From Thalassolituus sp034111725 (GTDB lineage Bacteria > Pseudomonadota > Gammaproteobacteria > Pseudomonadales > Oceanobacteraceae): a DNA stretch of 64,000 bases. The translations under genes and the position numbers were made by a program. This document shows positions 45,852-55,528 of the stretch, piece after piece (the first letter of the stretch is position 1; every line of letters begins with the position of its first letter). Location: assembly GCF_034111725.1 (NCBI RefSeq), contig NZ_JAWUWR010000063.1:1-64000 (forward strand). The letters run 5' to 3'. The notes under the pieces are model-generated. The model saw only the letters and a list, made by a program, of their open reading frames with translations. It did not search any database and was not told the origin of the DNA.

Positions 45852-47192
45852 ATGCTGTTAAGACGCTTACGTCAACAAAAACTGAACACCAGTCAGATTA
45901 TCGGCCTCACTGCAGCCTTAATGATCTTAGTTACCGGCTTACTCGTCAGTGTGCTGACATACAGCCACTTGAGTACGCAGCTGCGGAATAGCAGTATTGA
46001 AGACAGCACAAGGCAACTAAGACAACTCAGCGTCGCCTTGACGCCGAGCCTGTTACGTCAAGACCGTATTAGTTTGAATTTGACTCTAAATGACTGGGAC
46101 AGTGGCAATGCAATTGATGGCATTCGTGTTTTAGATACAGAGCAACAAATTCTCGCCGAACGCGGACAAGAGCAAACAGGCAGTCAAAAAATATCCGTTC
46201 CGGTTCTGCAAGATGCAAAAAACATTGGTTTGATTATTAGCTTTGCTAACACAGCTACCGCAACTCAACTTTCGCAACGTTACTTTTCGATTGGCTTAAT
46301 CGCTAGCAGTGTACTGGCTTTGCTTGGCGCACTCATCGCCTATCAATTTGGCGAAAGACACTCGTATTACACGCGCCGCTTGCAGCAACAGATGTTGCTC
46401 TGGCAACAAGGTGAAGATCTAGCGCTACCGGCTAAACCCAGCGACGCCGATAACTTAGCCTTACATCTAACTCTAGAAAAAATCGCACGCCGCGAGAGCC
46501 AAAAGCGCGCAATGAATATCGCACTCGGTCAGTTCATGTCGAACAGCGACTCCCCTTATCCCGACCCACTTAAATATTATGATGCCGCACTATTATTTAT
46601 TGAGATCCAAGATCTCGAGATTCTGCAGAATCGCCTGAGTGCCGCTGAATTAACCCAAACACTTAACCAGTACCACCGACTGCTCAGCCAGGCCGCGAAG
46701 CTATATAACGGCAAGGTGGATCGCTACCTTGGCGATGGCGTGGTAATGATGTTTGGTATACCCAATAACGATCGCAATGCGTCGCTACATTGTTTATATG
46801 CTGCGCGCTTATTTTCTGGTTTGGTCAATTATTTACGCGAGCATGATAGCCCTCTACTAGCGCTTGAATTCCATATCGCTGCACATTGGGGGCCGGTATT
46901 AATGGCACCGCTACAAGAAGATAACCACACCCAATGCAACTTAATTGGCGATACCGTGCACTGGGCATCGCATCTCGCCAACCAAAGCGAAGAAAATCGA
47001 ATTCTGGTAAGTCATACTTTGGTCGAACACATTGATGACGAACTCTGTATTGAATGGCATGAAGGGCCGCTAGTGTCCGACCTACATGGTCGTGAACAAA
47101 TCACCTATTGGCTGAAAGAATTACCCGAAAAAACCGAATCTCTCATTCAACGTCAAATTAAACACATCACCTCTATGACAGAAAATGCGTAA
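45852..47192 (+). CDS. Membrane protein with adenylate/guanylate cyclase-like domain
   Basis: A 446-residue protein with a membrane segment near residues 14-35 (IIGLTAALMILVTGLLVSVL), a periplasmic part, a second segment near 148-168 and a C-terminal class III nucleotide cyclase-like domain from about 250. The second metal Asp is present in RYLGDGVVMMFG. The first is Glu in ALLFIEIQD, where cyclases have Asp, so activity is uncertain. The ATG at 45852 has AGGT about 8 bases upstream. It lies divergent to the small ORF and serB. Confidence 0.75.
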   Translation: MLLRRLRQQKLNTSQIIGLTAALMILVTGLLVSVLTYSHLSTQLRNSSIEDSTRQLRQLSVALTPSLLRQDRISLNLTLNDWDSGNAIDGIRVLDTEQQILAERGQEQTGSQKISVPVLQDAKNIGLIISFANTATATQLSQRYFSIGLIASSVLALLGALIAYQFGERHSYYTRRLQQQMLLWQQGEDLALPAKPSDADNLALHLTLEKIARRESQKRAMNIALGQFMSNSDSPYPDPLKYYDAALLFIEIQDLEILQNRLSAAELTQTLNQYHRLLSQAAKLYNGKVDRYLGDGVVMMFGIPNNDRNASLHCLYAARLFSGLVNYLREHDSPLLALEFHIAAHWGPVLMAPLQEDNHTQCNLIGDTVHWASHLANQSEENRILVSHTLVEHIDDELCIEWHEGPLVSDLHGREQITYWLKELPEKTESLIQRQIKHITSMTENA

Positions 47193-47205
47193 GTAATTAG
47201 TATTC

Positions 47206-47234
47206 AAAAAACGCCGACTAGTTCGGCGTTTTTT
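47206..47234 (+). terminator. Terminator after the cyclase-like gene
   Basis: AAAAAACGCCGA / TCGGCGTTTTTT with a 5-base loop, 13 bases after the stop codon. It is a textbook rho-independent terminator with an A-run/T-run pair. Confidence 0.85.
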
Positions 47235-47380
47235 ATGGGTGCGCGAAAGCGCCCAAGGCAAAAATAGCCCTAGAAAGCATATAAAGTGATTAATTTAGGC
47301 CAAAATAAGCAAGATAAAGTTGACGTTCCTTCGTTGTTTACTATCGTTGTAATAACCCAACAAAAGTAAGGATAAGGTCC

Positions 47381-48499
47381 ATGCTTAGAATTAAGCCCAC
47401 ATTGTTAGCTGTAGCCATACTGGCTTCTGCTCAGGCTTCCGCTAGTGACGATGATTTACACATCAACGGTTTCATGTCTGTTGGCGTAGGTATGTTATCT
47501 ACAGATGATATCGCTGTATCTGGGTTTGATACCGATGCGAATTTTTCTAACGATACCGTTATTGCTCTGCAAATCACCAAGCAAATTAATGATAAAACCT
47601 CAGCAACCACTCAGTTAGTATCACGCGGAAACGAAGCCTACGACACCAATGCGGCATGGGCTTATGTTTCTTACGCTATAGATAGTGACACCGACGTTCG
47701 CGTTGGTCGCCTGCGCACTCCATTCTTTTATTATTCTGACTTCCTTGAAGTAGGCTATGCCTATAACTGGGTGCGTCCGCCAGAGGAAGTTTATCGCTTA
47801 GACGCATTTTCTTCAGTAAACGGGATTGACGTCACTCATCGTTTTACCATGGGATCAACCGATGGCTCAGTGCAAACCTATTTTGGACGTTTTGGTGGTC
47901 CAGTAGGTTTGGCCGGTGAGATCTATGAATTCGAACTCAAAAACTTTGGAGGGGTAGTATTAAATCTTAATCGCGGTAATTTTGGTACGCGCCTGTCATA
48001 CCACCGTGCTGATGTATATTCCGACTTGGATGCTACCGGCAGCAGAGCTCTAGACGGTTTACTGGCGGCAGCAACCTTCTTTGGCCGAGGCGATGACTTT
48101 GATATCGCAGGACAAACCTCTCAATTTATAGAGGCCGCTGGTACTTGGGATAATGGTGATTACGCCGTGGTTGCCGAATACACTGCCCTGCGCCAGGACT
48201 CCGAAATGATTCTTGATGACAATGCTTTTCTAATATCAGGGGCAAAACGTTTTGACACAACGACCGTACACCTCACCTATACATCTCAGCGTGATTTAAC
48301 CGAAGGAGACACCTTACAAAAAACCCTGAAAAGTAACGTTGAGGTACATGAGCAATCTTATATTTTGGGTGCTCGATATGATTACGACACCGGTACAGCC
48401 TTTAAGTTTGAAGTCCAATACCAAGATGAAAAAACCATTACAGGCGTTGATGGTAAATCTGGCATGTTGTATTCAGCAGCAATTGACTTAGTATTTTAA
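47381..48499 (+). CDS. Outer-membrane porin-like beta-barrel protein
   Basis: A 372-residue protein with a signal peptide (LLAVAILASAQASA, cut near residue 22) and alternating beta-strand sequence ending in Phe (SAAIDLVF), as in outer-membrane barrels. VGRLRTPFFYYSDF and TYFGRFGGP are porin-like strands. The substrate is unknown. AAGGATAAGG precedes the ATG. It is followed 11 bases later by a small periplasmic-binding-like gene, a frequent pairing in marine gammaproteobacteria. Confidence 0.8.
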   Translation: MLRIKPTLLAVAILASAQASASDDDLHINGFMSVGVGMLSTDDIAVSGFDTDANFSNDTVIALQITKQINDKTSATTQLVSRGNEAYDTNAAWAYVSYAIDSDTDVRVGRLRTPFFYYSDFLEVGYAYNWVRPPEEVYRLDAFSSVNGIDVTHRFTMGSTDGSVQTYFGRFGGPVGLAGEIYEFELKNFGGVVLNLNRGNFGTRLSYHRADVYSDLDATGSRALDGLLAAATFFGRGDDFDIAGQTSQFIEAAGTWDNGDYAVVAEYTALRQDSEMILDDNAFLISGAKRFDTTTVHLTYTSQRDLTEGDTLQKTLKSNVEVHEQSYILGARYDYDTGTAFKFEVQYQDEKTITGVDGKSGMLYSAAIDLVF

Positions 48500-48510
48500 G
48501 GAAAAGCATT

Positions 48511-48936
48511 ATGAAATTTAATTTAATAACTCGTTTTTCACTATGTCTGTGCGTATTGTTGGGTGCGAATGCTTATGCAGAAGTTTCTGTCATTGTTAGC
48601 ACTAACAATGCTAACGCCAGTATTGATGCAGATACCTTATCGCGGATATTTTTAGGTAAAACTTCAAACTTCCCTGATGGCAATCAAGCGATTCCTGTAG
48701 ACCAAACTGATGGCGCTGCGGCTCGCGAGAGTTTTAACGACAAAGTACTCGGTAAGAATTCAAGTCAGTTAAAAGCTTACTGGTCTCGTTTAATTTTTAC
48801 CGGCAAAGGCACACCACCAAAAGAAAGTGGTAGCGATGCAGACGTGAAGGCGCTTGTAGCCAACAATCCAAATATTATTGGATATATTGATAGCTCGGCT
48901 GTCGATGGATCGGTGAAAGTGGTTTATAGTTTTTAA
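48511..48936 (+). CDS. Small phosphate-binding-protein-like periplasmic protein
   Basis: A 141-residue secreted protein with signal peptide (SLCLCVLLGANAYA). The mature part resembles a PstS/PBP-like half domain: LSRIFLGKTSNFPDG, FNDKVLGKNSSQLKAYWSR and NIIGYIDSSAVD. Such small proteins are found beside porins, suggesting an oxyanion or phosphate uptake aid. That link is inferred. AGGA lies close upstream of the ATG. Confidence 0.75.
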   Translation: MKFNLITRFSLCLCVLLGANAYAEVSVIVSTNNANASIDADTLSRIFLGKTSNFPDGNQAIPVDQTDGAAARESFNDKVLGKNSSQLKAYWSRLIFTGKGTPPKESGSDADVKALVANNPNIIGYIDSSAVDGSVKVVYSF

Positions 48937-48952
48937 ATCAAACGCACAAATA

Positions 48953-48981
48953 AAAAACGCTGACTTGTTCGGCGTTTTTTA
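48953..48981. terminator. Terminator between the porin pair and tapT
   Basis: AAAAAACGCTGA / TCGGCGTTTTTT with a 5-base loop and one G-U pair. It closely resembles the hairpin at 47206. It ends the porin transcript, and its A-run serves tapT on the other strand. Confidence 0.8.
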
Positions 48982-49536
48982 TTTTATAAATGATTGTTGT
49001 AATTCGACCATTTTATCCAACACACTCAGCGACGCTAGATAATCGCTATTTGGATCTAGCCATTGGCAGGCCAACAACCCAGCCTCCATCGTCGAGACAC
49101 CGTCCTCTCGAGGACTTTTACGTATGCTATAACGACTAAGTTGTTCAGGCGCTAATCGAATATGCGGCAAATCATACAGCCACGGATTTAAGTGAAATAA
49201 ACGCCTCACTTTTCGCCATGTACCGTCTAATAGCAGCAAGGTCCCAATCGGTGATTCATCGCTACTGCCGGTTAACGCCAATTTATGTTCTAGCGGAAAA
49301 ACAAGTGCAGGCTGGCCTGCATCTTGAAAGACGTCATCATAACTAAAGACATCACCCACTAGTAACCGACTACCAAGCAAAGTCTTATGCAATAGAGGTG
49401 TCGTCGACAGCCTATGCCGTGCTTCAGTCGGATCTTGCCAGATAACAACTGAGCACGGAGGTTTAACCGCAACGACACTCGCGCATAAACAGACAGACAC
49501 TGGGCGTTCACAGCCGCCACAAATCATTCGTGACAT
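48979..49536 (-). CDS. tapT: DTW-domain tRNA-uridine aminocarboxypropyltransferase
   Basis: A 185-residue protein of the DTW (TapT/YfiP) family, which adds an aminocarboxypropyl group from SAM to uridine 47 of tRNA. The DTW motif appears as LLDGTWRKVRR, and RYSIRKSPREDGVSTMEA is the second family motif. N-terminal Cys pairs (CGGC, CLC) may bind a metal. It is 14 bases after uvrA on the same strand. Confidence 0.9.
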   Translation of the reverse strand: MSRMICGGCERPVSVCLCASVVAVKPPCSVVIWQDPTEARHRLSTTPLLHKTLLGSRLLVGDVFSYDDVFQDAGQPALVFPLEHKLALTGSSDESPIGTLLLLDGTWRKVRRLFHLNPWLYDLPHIRLAPEQLSRYSIRKSPREDGVSTMEAGLLACQWLDPNSDYLASLSVLDKMVELQQSFIK

Positions 49537-49550
49537 GTAAACGCCTCTGA

Positions 49551-52382
49551 TTACCGTTGTTTTAGTAACGGTTTCAAAAAGTGGCCTGTGTGCGATTCTT
49601 TTACTTTAACCACATCTTCCGGAGTGCCTTCAGCGACAATATAGCCACCTTTAGAGCCACCCTCAGGGCCAAGATCAATAATCCAGTCTGCGGTTTTAAT
49701 AACATCCAAGTTATGTTCGATGACCACAACCGTATTGCCGTGATCACGCAATCGATGCAAAACCACCAGCAGTTGCTCAATATCATGAAAATGTAAACCC
49801 GTGGTTGGCTCGTCCAAAATATACAAGGTACTACCGGTATCACGTTTAGATAATTCTTTCGCTAATTTAACCCGCTGAGCTTCACCACCAGATAAAGTCG
49901 TCGCGGCCTGACCTAATTTTATGTAGCTCAAACCGACATCCATTAGAGTTTGCAGCTTGCGCGAGACCGCTGGAATCGCTTCAAAGTAATCGCGGGCATC
50001 TTCAACTGTCATATCCAAAACTTCGTGGATATTCTTACCTTTATAACGAATATCTAACGTTTCGCGATTATAACGCTTACCTTTACAGACATCGCAAGGC
50101 ACGTAGATGTCAGCCAAGAAGTGCATTTCTACTTTAATAACACCATCACCTTGGCAAGCTTCGCAACGACCACCTTTGACGTTGAAAGAGAAACGTCCAG
50201 CCTTATAGCCACGCGACCGCGCCTCTTGCGTACCAGCGAACAAATCACGTACAGGAGTAAAAATGCCGGTATACGTTGCGGGGTTAGAACGCGGGGTACG
50301 ACCAATAGGAGACTGATCAATATCGACCACTTTATCGAGTTTGTTTAACCCGGTGACTTCGTCATACTCCGCCGCTTTTAATGTCGTCGCGCCATTCAGG
50401 GCAGTCGCAGCTAGCGGATATAAAGTACGATTAATTAATGTCGACTTACCTGAGCCAGAAACACCCGTCACGCAGGTCATCACGCCTAATGGAATGGTTA
50501 AATCGACATTATTTAAATTATTGCCACGAGCGCCGGTTAATTTAAGCACTTTTTTGGGATCGAATTCAGTACGCTTTTTCGGTACTTCAATGCGACGTTT
50601 TCCCGATAAAAACTGCCCAGTTACCGACGCGGGATCGTTAATTACATCGTTCGGTAAACCTTGAGAAATAATCCGCCCACCATGTACTCCCGCACCTGGG
50701 CCGATATCGATTAAATAATCGGCACTGCGGATTGCATCTTCATCGTGTTCAACAACGATAACGGTATTGCCAAGATCGCGTAAATGAAACAAAGTTTTAA
50801 GAAGGCGATCATTATCTCGTTGATGCAAACCGATGGACGGTTCATCAAGAATATACATAACGCCAACCAAACCTGCGCCAATCTGTGACGCCAAACGAAT
50901 ACGCTGAGCTTCGCCACCCGACAAGGTATCGGAGCTACGATTTAAGGTTAAATACTCTAAACCTACATTCACCAAAAACTGCAAACGCTGACGAATTTCT
51001 TTGACAATTTTTTCTGCGATTTCTCCACGGTGGCCATCCAATGTCAGCCCAGAAAAATACTTGTACGCATCCTCAATCGGTAATGAAGTACACGCGTGAA
51101 TTGTTTTATCACCAATAAAAACGTTACGAGCCTCACGACGTAAGCGCGAACCTTCACATACAGGACACGGCTGCACGCTTAAGTATTTGGCTAGCTCTTC
51201 ACGCACCATTTGTGAATCCGTTTCGCGATAACGACGCTCAAGATTCGGCAACACCCCTTCAAATGGGTGCTCTTTCGTCATACGGTCGCCGCGCGAGTTC
51301 ACGTAAACGAACTTAACTTCATCTTCGCCTGTGCCGTTTAGCAATAGTGATTGCTGTTCGGGTGATAAATCGGCAAATGCTTGATTAAGATCGAAACCAT
51401 AATGCTCTGCGACCGACGTTAGCATCTGGAAATAATAGATACTGCGACGATCCCAACCACGAATAGCGCCTTCGGCAATCGTTAGACTATCGTTGTGAAC
51501 GATTAATTCGGGATCAAAATACTGCTTAACGCCTAAACCATCGCAACTCTGACAAGCACCCGCAGGATTGTTAAACGAGAACAAACGCGGTTCTAATTCT
51601 GACAGGCTGTAGCCACAATGAGGACAGGAGAACTGCGATGAAAACAATAAGGGCTCTGCTTTTTCATCGTCCATCGAAGCAACAATAACGAGGCCTCCGC
51701 TTAGCTCTAAGCAAGTTTCGATCGACTCTGACAAACGCTGCTGAATGCCATCTTTAACTTTGAAACGGTCAACCACGACTTCGATCGTATGCTTACGACG
51801 TTTATCAAGGTCAGGGGTATCATCCAAATCGCATACCGTGCCGTCGATACGCACGCGTATAAATCCCTGCGCACGTAAACTTTCAAAAACGTGCACATGC
51901 TCGCCTTTGCGATCGCGAATAACGGGCGCCAAGATCATTCGTTTGCTGTCTTCAGGCAAAGCGACAATAGCATCGACCATCTGACTGACGGTTTGTGCTT
52001 CTAGGGGAACATCGTGATCAGGGCAACGAGGAATACCGACGCGAGCAAACAATAATCGTAGATAATCGTAGATCTCTGTCACAGTACCCACAGTAGAACG
52101 CGGGTTGTGCGACGTAGACTTCTGTTCGATCGAAATAGCTGGAGATAAGCCTTCGATCAAATCGACGTCAGGCTTTTCCATCATAGATAAAAACTGGCGA
52201 GCATACGTTGAAAGTGATTCAACGTAGCGACGCTGGCCTTCTGCGTAGAGTGTATCAAACGCCAACGATGATTTACCCGAACCACTAAGGCCCGTGATCA
52301 CGACTAGCTGATCTCGTGGTATATCAATATCAATGTTTTTAAGGTTATGGGTGCGGGCCCCGCGAACCTGAATCTTATCCAT
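49551..52382 (-). CDS. uvrA: Excinuclease ABC subunit UvrA
   Basis: A 943-residue DNA damage sensor of nucleotide excision repair. Two ABC ATPase modules are complete: Walker A GLSGSGKSSLAF (about 31-42), GVSGSGKSTLIN, the two LSGGEAQR signature motifs, and zinc-binding Cys clusters (CPHCGYSL, CEACQGDG). The length is normal. The preceding LuxR gene is 68 bases upstream. No clear LexA box was seen nearby. Confidence 0.98.
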   Translation of the reverse strand: MDKIQVRGARTHNLKNIDIDIPRDQLVVITGLSGSGKSSLAFDTLYAEGQRRYVESLSTYARQFLSMMEKPDVDLIEGLSPAISIEQKSTSHNPRSTVGTVTEIYDYLRLLFARVGIPRCPDHDVPLEAQTVSQMVDAIVALPEDSKRMILAPVIRDRKGEHVHVFESLRAQGFIRVRIDGTVCDLDDTPDLDKRRKHTIEVVVDRFKVKDGIQQRLSESIETCLELSGGLVIVASMDDEKAEPLLFSSQFSCPHCGYSLSELEPRLFSFNNPAGACQSCDGLGVKQYFDPELIVHNDSLTIAEGAIRGWDRRSIYYFQMLTSVAEHYGFDLNQAFADLSPEQQSLLLNGTGEDEVKFVYVNSRGDRMTKEHPFEGVLPNLERRYRETDSQMVREELAKYLSVQPCPVCEGSRLRREARNVFIGDKTIHACTSLPIEDAYKYFSGLTLDGHRGEIAEKIVKEIRQRLQFLVNVGLEYLTLNRSSDTLSGGEAQRIRLASQIGAGLVGVMYILDEPSIGLHQRDNDRLLKTLFHLRDLGNTVIVVEHDEDAIRSADYLIDIGPGAGVHGGRIISQGLPNDVINDPASVTGQFLSGKRRIEVPKKRTEFDPKKVLKLTGARGNNLNNVDLTIPLGVMTCVTGVSGSGKSTLINRTLYPLAATALNGATTLKAAEYDEVTGLNKLDKVVDIDQSPIGRTPRSNPATYTGIFTPVRDLFAGTQEARSRGYKAGRFSFNVKGGRCEACQGDGVIKVEMHFLADIYVPCDVCKGKRYNRETLDIRYKGKNIHEVLDMTVEDARDYFEAIPAVSRKLQTLMDVGLSYIKLGQAATTLSGGEAQRVKLAKELSKRDTGSTLYILDEPTTGLHFHDIEQLLVVLHRLRDHGNTVVVIEHNLDVIKTADWIIDLGPEGGSKGGYIVAEGTPEDVVKVKESHTGHFLKPLLKQR

Positions 52383-52450
52383 AGATGGCGATCACTGCTT
52401 ATGAGAAGAAAGCCACCATTGTAGAGCAAGCGAGGCGCAGGTTCAGCCGC

Positions 52451-53131
52451 TTATTCAATACTCTCGTGCAACAACTCATCCATATTCTCTTGCGCCCAGT
52501 TCACCGCTTGAATGCGATTGGTTACGCCGATCTTTTTAAACAAGTTATAGATGTGCGTTTTTACCGTATGCATACTGACACTCAGCGACGTCGCAATCTC
52601 AGTATTCGTGGCACCTGTAGCGGTTAATTGCAGAATTTGCTTCTCGCGCTTGGTCAGCAAACCATCAAACGCAGTTAACCTCTTAGGCTTATGACGATTA
52701 CGCTCCAAGTACTGCGCCATCAAATGACGAGGTAACCAGTATTCCCCATCGAAAATACCAAGAATGCCTTTGCTTAACTGCTGCTGTGAAGTCTCACGAT
52801 AGAACAAGCCGTTGACCATAGGCCAAACGATCATGCGCTCTACTGGGTGACTACGACTGGTATTGAAGAAGGCAACCGATATATCGGCCTGCTGATCGTG
52901 TATTTGTTCGAGTAGCTCTTGAATTCGATCAGTACGGGCACTATCGGCATCAATCAACGCGAGGGTTTGACCTGCATTGCTTGTCCACTCGCCACGCCAC
53001 TCAGGCACGCTAACCAATTGGCAGTCGACGCGAGTGCGCTGGTGAATAAAACCGATAAGAATAGAATTTTGCAGATTTTGTTGGCCAAACAAGATTACGC
53101 GGCGATCGGCGGCATCAGTTGCTTTACCCAT
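52451..53131 (-). CDS. LuxR-family response regulator-like transcription factor
   Basis: A 226-residue regulator with a receiver-like N-terminal region lacking an obvious acidic phosphorylation pocket, and a C-terminal LuxR/FixJ helix-turn-helix (about 150-212, LTKREKQILQLTATGATNTEIATSLSVSM). It resembles the CsgD/GerE-type group. AAAGGAG precedes the ATG. Target genes are unknown. It is divergent from the MFS gene and upstream of uvrA. Confidence 0.85.
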   Translation of the reverse strand: MGKATDAADRRVILFGQQNLQNSILIGFIHQRTRVDCQLVSVPEWRGEWTSNAGQTLALIDADSARTDRIQELLEQIHDQQADISVAFFNTSRSHPVERMIVWPMVNGLFYRETSQQQLSKGILGIFDGEYWLPRHLMAQYLERNRHKPKRLTAFDGLLTKREKQILQLTATGATNTEIATSLSVSMHTVKTHIYNLFKKIGVTNRIQAVNWAQENMDELLHESIE

Positions 53132-53399
53132 AACATAGCTCCTTTATGTCTTTTTTTCATCCATGAAGGCTTATTAAGCCCTAGCCTGAGTTTACGCATT
53201 CCGGCCCAAAATGCCACTCTACTTATTGTTTTTTTTCTTATTTTTGTAACTGTGTGTAATTCTTTTTCTGATCTATTTACGCCATATCGTGAGTTTACCT
53301 CGTCGAAATCAAATCAATCTGCAGCATGATCTAATCAAGCGCAGACAATACTGCTAAACTGGCGCCCTTTTTGACGATACTCGGACAATACAGCAAGCA

Positions 53400-54776
53400 A
53401 TGACTATGTCTGCCACCACTCGCACCGAACAACGTGCCGTCGCCTCGTTAGCCTCTTTGTATGCCCTACGCATGCTCGGCTTATTTATGGTTTTGCCGGT
53501 TATGATGATTCATGGCCAGTCGCTATCAGGAGCAACACCGCAGCTACTGGGCTTGGCGATGGGGATTTATGGACTAACCCAGGCCTTACTGCAAATTCCC
53601 GCAGGGGCTTTATCCGATCGCATCGGTCGCAAACCTGTGATCATTGGCGGTTTAATCATATTTGCATTAGGCAGCATTATCGCGGCCAGCGCTGATTCGG
53701 TATACGGCGTCATCTTTGGTCGAGCACTTCAAGGCTGTGGCGCGATTGCAAGTGCGATCATGGCATTGGTAACCGACTTAACTCGCGAAGAACACCGCAT
53801 GAAGGCGATGGCCTCTATTGGCGCGAGCATCGGCTTATCATTTTCAGTCGCTTTAATTCTCGGTCCATGGCTCGCTGGCATGGGCGGCTTAAGTTTGATA
53901 TTTGGCCTAACCGCGGCACTGGCCATCGGCGGTTTACTGGTTACGCTGTGGGTTATTCCCAATCCACCAGCTCAACCTCATCGCGATGCGACCGCTGTCA
54001 TGGCGGAAGTCGGTAAACAGTTACGTAACTTACGTTTGTGGCCATTGAACCTAGGGATCTTTCTACTACACGCCCTAATGGTAGCCATATTCGTAGCGAT
54101 TCCAGGTCAGCTAACGGTTTCAGGATTAACTCCCGATCATCACAGCTGGCTCTACCTTCCCGTATTGGGCGTTGCCTTTATTTTGATGGTGCCTTTGATC
54201 ATCATTGCCGAGAAAAAGCGCCAAATGAAAAACGTCGTGCTTATCGCGGCCATTATTATCGCCATTGCCTTAATTGGCATGAGCCAAGCACATCAACTAT
54301 GGCATTGGGTTGGCTTATTATTGCTCTATTTCTGGGGCTTTAATTTGATGGAAGCCAGCTTGCCATCTTGGCTCAGCAAGATAGCGCCAGCCGGTGCAAA
54401 AGGCAGTGCAATGGGCATCTATTCCAGTATGCAGTTTATGGGGGCATTCGTCGGCGGAAGCCTTGGCGGATGGGTTCTGCAGAACTATGGAGTTAGCGTA
54501 TTATTTGTCGGGCTAGGGGTCTTGGTGGTACTTTGGGGGATCGTCATTGGACAGTCCTCGGCACCTCAACATCTAACCAGTGTCCGCCTGACGACCGACG
54601 GCAACTGTTCTGAGCAACAGCTCACCAGCTTGATGTCATTATCCGGCGTTTCTGAAGTACTTCATCTAGCGGATGAGTGCGCCATCTATTTAAAAGTGAG
54701 CGCAGACGTCTTCGATCGTAATCAGGCCTCTGCCATAATTCATTCCACAGGAGATAATCATGGGTCGCAGCGTTAA
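53400..54776 (+). CDS. MFS transporter with C-terminal YAM-like domain
   Basis: A 458-residue 12-helix major facilitator, with DRIGRKPVIIGG at the loop 2-3 motif A. The last 70 or so residues (from SSAPQHLTSVRL) form a soluble ferredoxin-like domain like the YAM domain of YajR. Transported substrate is unknown. It lies between uvrA and ssb, a conserved gammaproteobacterial order, and overlaps ssb by 17 bases. The first of two close ATGs is used. Confidence 0.88.
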   Translation: MTMSATTRTEQRAVASLASLYALRMLGLFMVLPVMMIHGQSLSGATPQLLGLAMGIYGLTQALLQIPAGALSDRIGRKPVIIGGLIIFALGSIIAASADSVYGVIFGRALQGCGAIASAIMALVTDLTREEHRMKAMASIGASIGLSFSVALILGPWLAGMGGLSLIFGLTAALAIGGLLVTLWVIPNPPAQPHRDATAVMAEVGKQLRNLRLWPLNLGIFLLHALMVAIFVAIPGQLTVSGLTPDHHSWLYLPVLGVAFILMVPLIIIAEKKRQMKNVVLIAAIIIAIALIGMSQAHQLWHWVGLLLLYFWGFNLMEASLPSWLSKIAPAGAKGSAMGIYSSMQFMGAFVGGSLGGWVLQNYGVSVLFVGLGVLVVLWGIVIGQSSAPQHLTSVRLTTDGNCSEQQLTSLMSLSGVSEVLHLADECAIYLKVSADVFDRNQASAIIHSTGDNHGSQR

Positions 54777-55425
54777 TAAAGTGACACTTATTGGTACTCT
54801 GGGTCGTGACCCAGAAGTTCGTTACATGCCAAATGGCAATGCCGTGGCCAACGTCAATCTGGCTACCGACGAAAGCTATACCGATAAGCAAACCGGTCAA
54901 AAAGTTGAAGCCACTGAATGGCATCGTATTACCGTTTACGGAAAATTAGCCGAAATCATTCAGCAATATCTGAAGAAAGGCTCAAAAGCGTATTTCGAAG
55001 GTAAGCTGCGTACTCGCGAGTGGGAAAAAGACGGCGTAAAACGCTATACCACCGAGATTGTTGCTAACGATATGATGATGTTAGATGGTCGCGGTGACGG
55101 CATGTCTTCTGCTCCTGCAATGGCCGGTAACGCAGCGGCAGCAATGGGCGGCATGGGTGGTATGAATGCACCGCAAGGTGGTGGCTATCAGCAACCAATG
55201 CAAGCTCCGCAACACGCACCACAACAAGCGCCGCAGCGTGCGCCTCAACAGGCTCCGCAATACGCTCCACAACAAGCAGCACCACAGCATAGTGGCTACC
55301 AGCAACCCGCTCATCCACAAGCCGCGCCGCAAGGTCGTCCGGCACCAGGTGGTTATCAGCAGCCAGCTCAAGCGCCACAGCCAAGCAATAACTTTGATGA
55401 TTTTGACGACGATATTCCGTTCTAA
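54760..55425 (+). CDS. ssb: Single-stranded DNA-binding protein
   Basis: A 221-residue SSB with an N-terminal OB fold (MGRSVNKVTLIGTLGRDPEVR to about 110). Then comes a long Gln/Pro/Ala-rich linker (about 120-205, repeating APQ units), and the acidic tip DFDDDIPF that recruits repair and replication partners. AGGAG precedes the ATG. The long repetitive linker is unusual in length but typical in type. Confidence 0.98.
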   Translation: MGRSVNKVTLIGTLGRDPEVRYMPNGNAVANVNLATDESYTDKQTGQKVEATEWHRITVYGKLAEIIQQYLKKGSKAYFEGKLRTREWEKDGVKRYTTEIVANDMMMLDGRGDGMSSAPAMAGNAAAAMGGMGGMNAPQGGGYQQPMQAPQHAPQQAPQRAPQQAPQYAPQQAAPQHSGYQQPAHPQAAPQGRPAPGGYQQPAQAPQPSNNFDDFDDDIPF

Positions 55426-55466
55426 TTCATCGAGAGCTAACTCCGCCGCTAGTATTTATTAGCGGC

Positions 55467-55502
55467 CAATAAAAAACCCAGCAATTGCTGGGTTTTTTAT
55501 TA
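55467..55502. terminator. Bidirectional terminator between ssb and rpoS
   Basis: A 34-base perfect palindrome centred on CAGCAATTGCTG with A- and T-runs on both sides lies between the convergent ssb and rpoS genes. Confidence 0.88.
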
Positions 55503-55528
55503 GATCAGGAATGTTTACTACGAATTGC

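Noticed and set aside
47320..47353. Sigma-70 promoter for the porin (TTGACG with a nearby TACTAT or TGTAAT)
   Set aside because: The spacing between the boxes is 13 or 22 bases, neither of which is acceptable.
52383..52450. LexA box upstream of uvrA
   Set aside because: No CTGT-N8-ACAG pattern is seen here or in the gap 53132-53399.
55140..55390. Tandem DNA repeat in ssb
   Set aside because: The repetition comes from the Gln/Pro/Ala-rich linker of the SSB protein, an expected feature.
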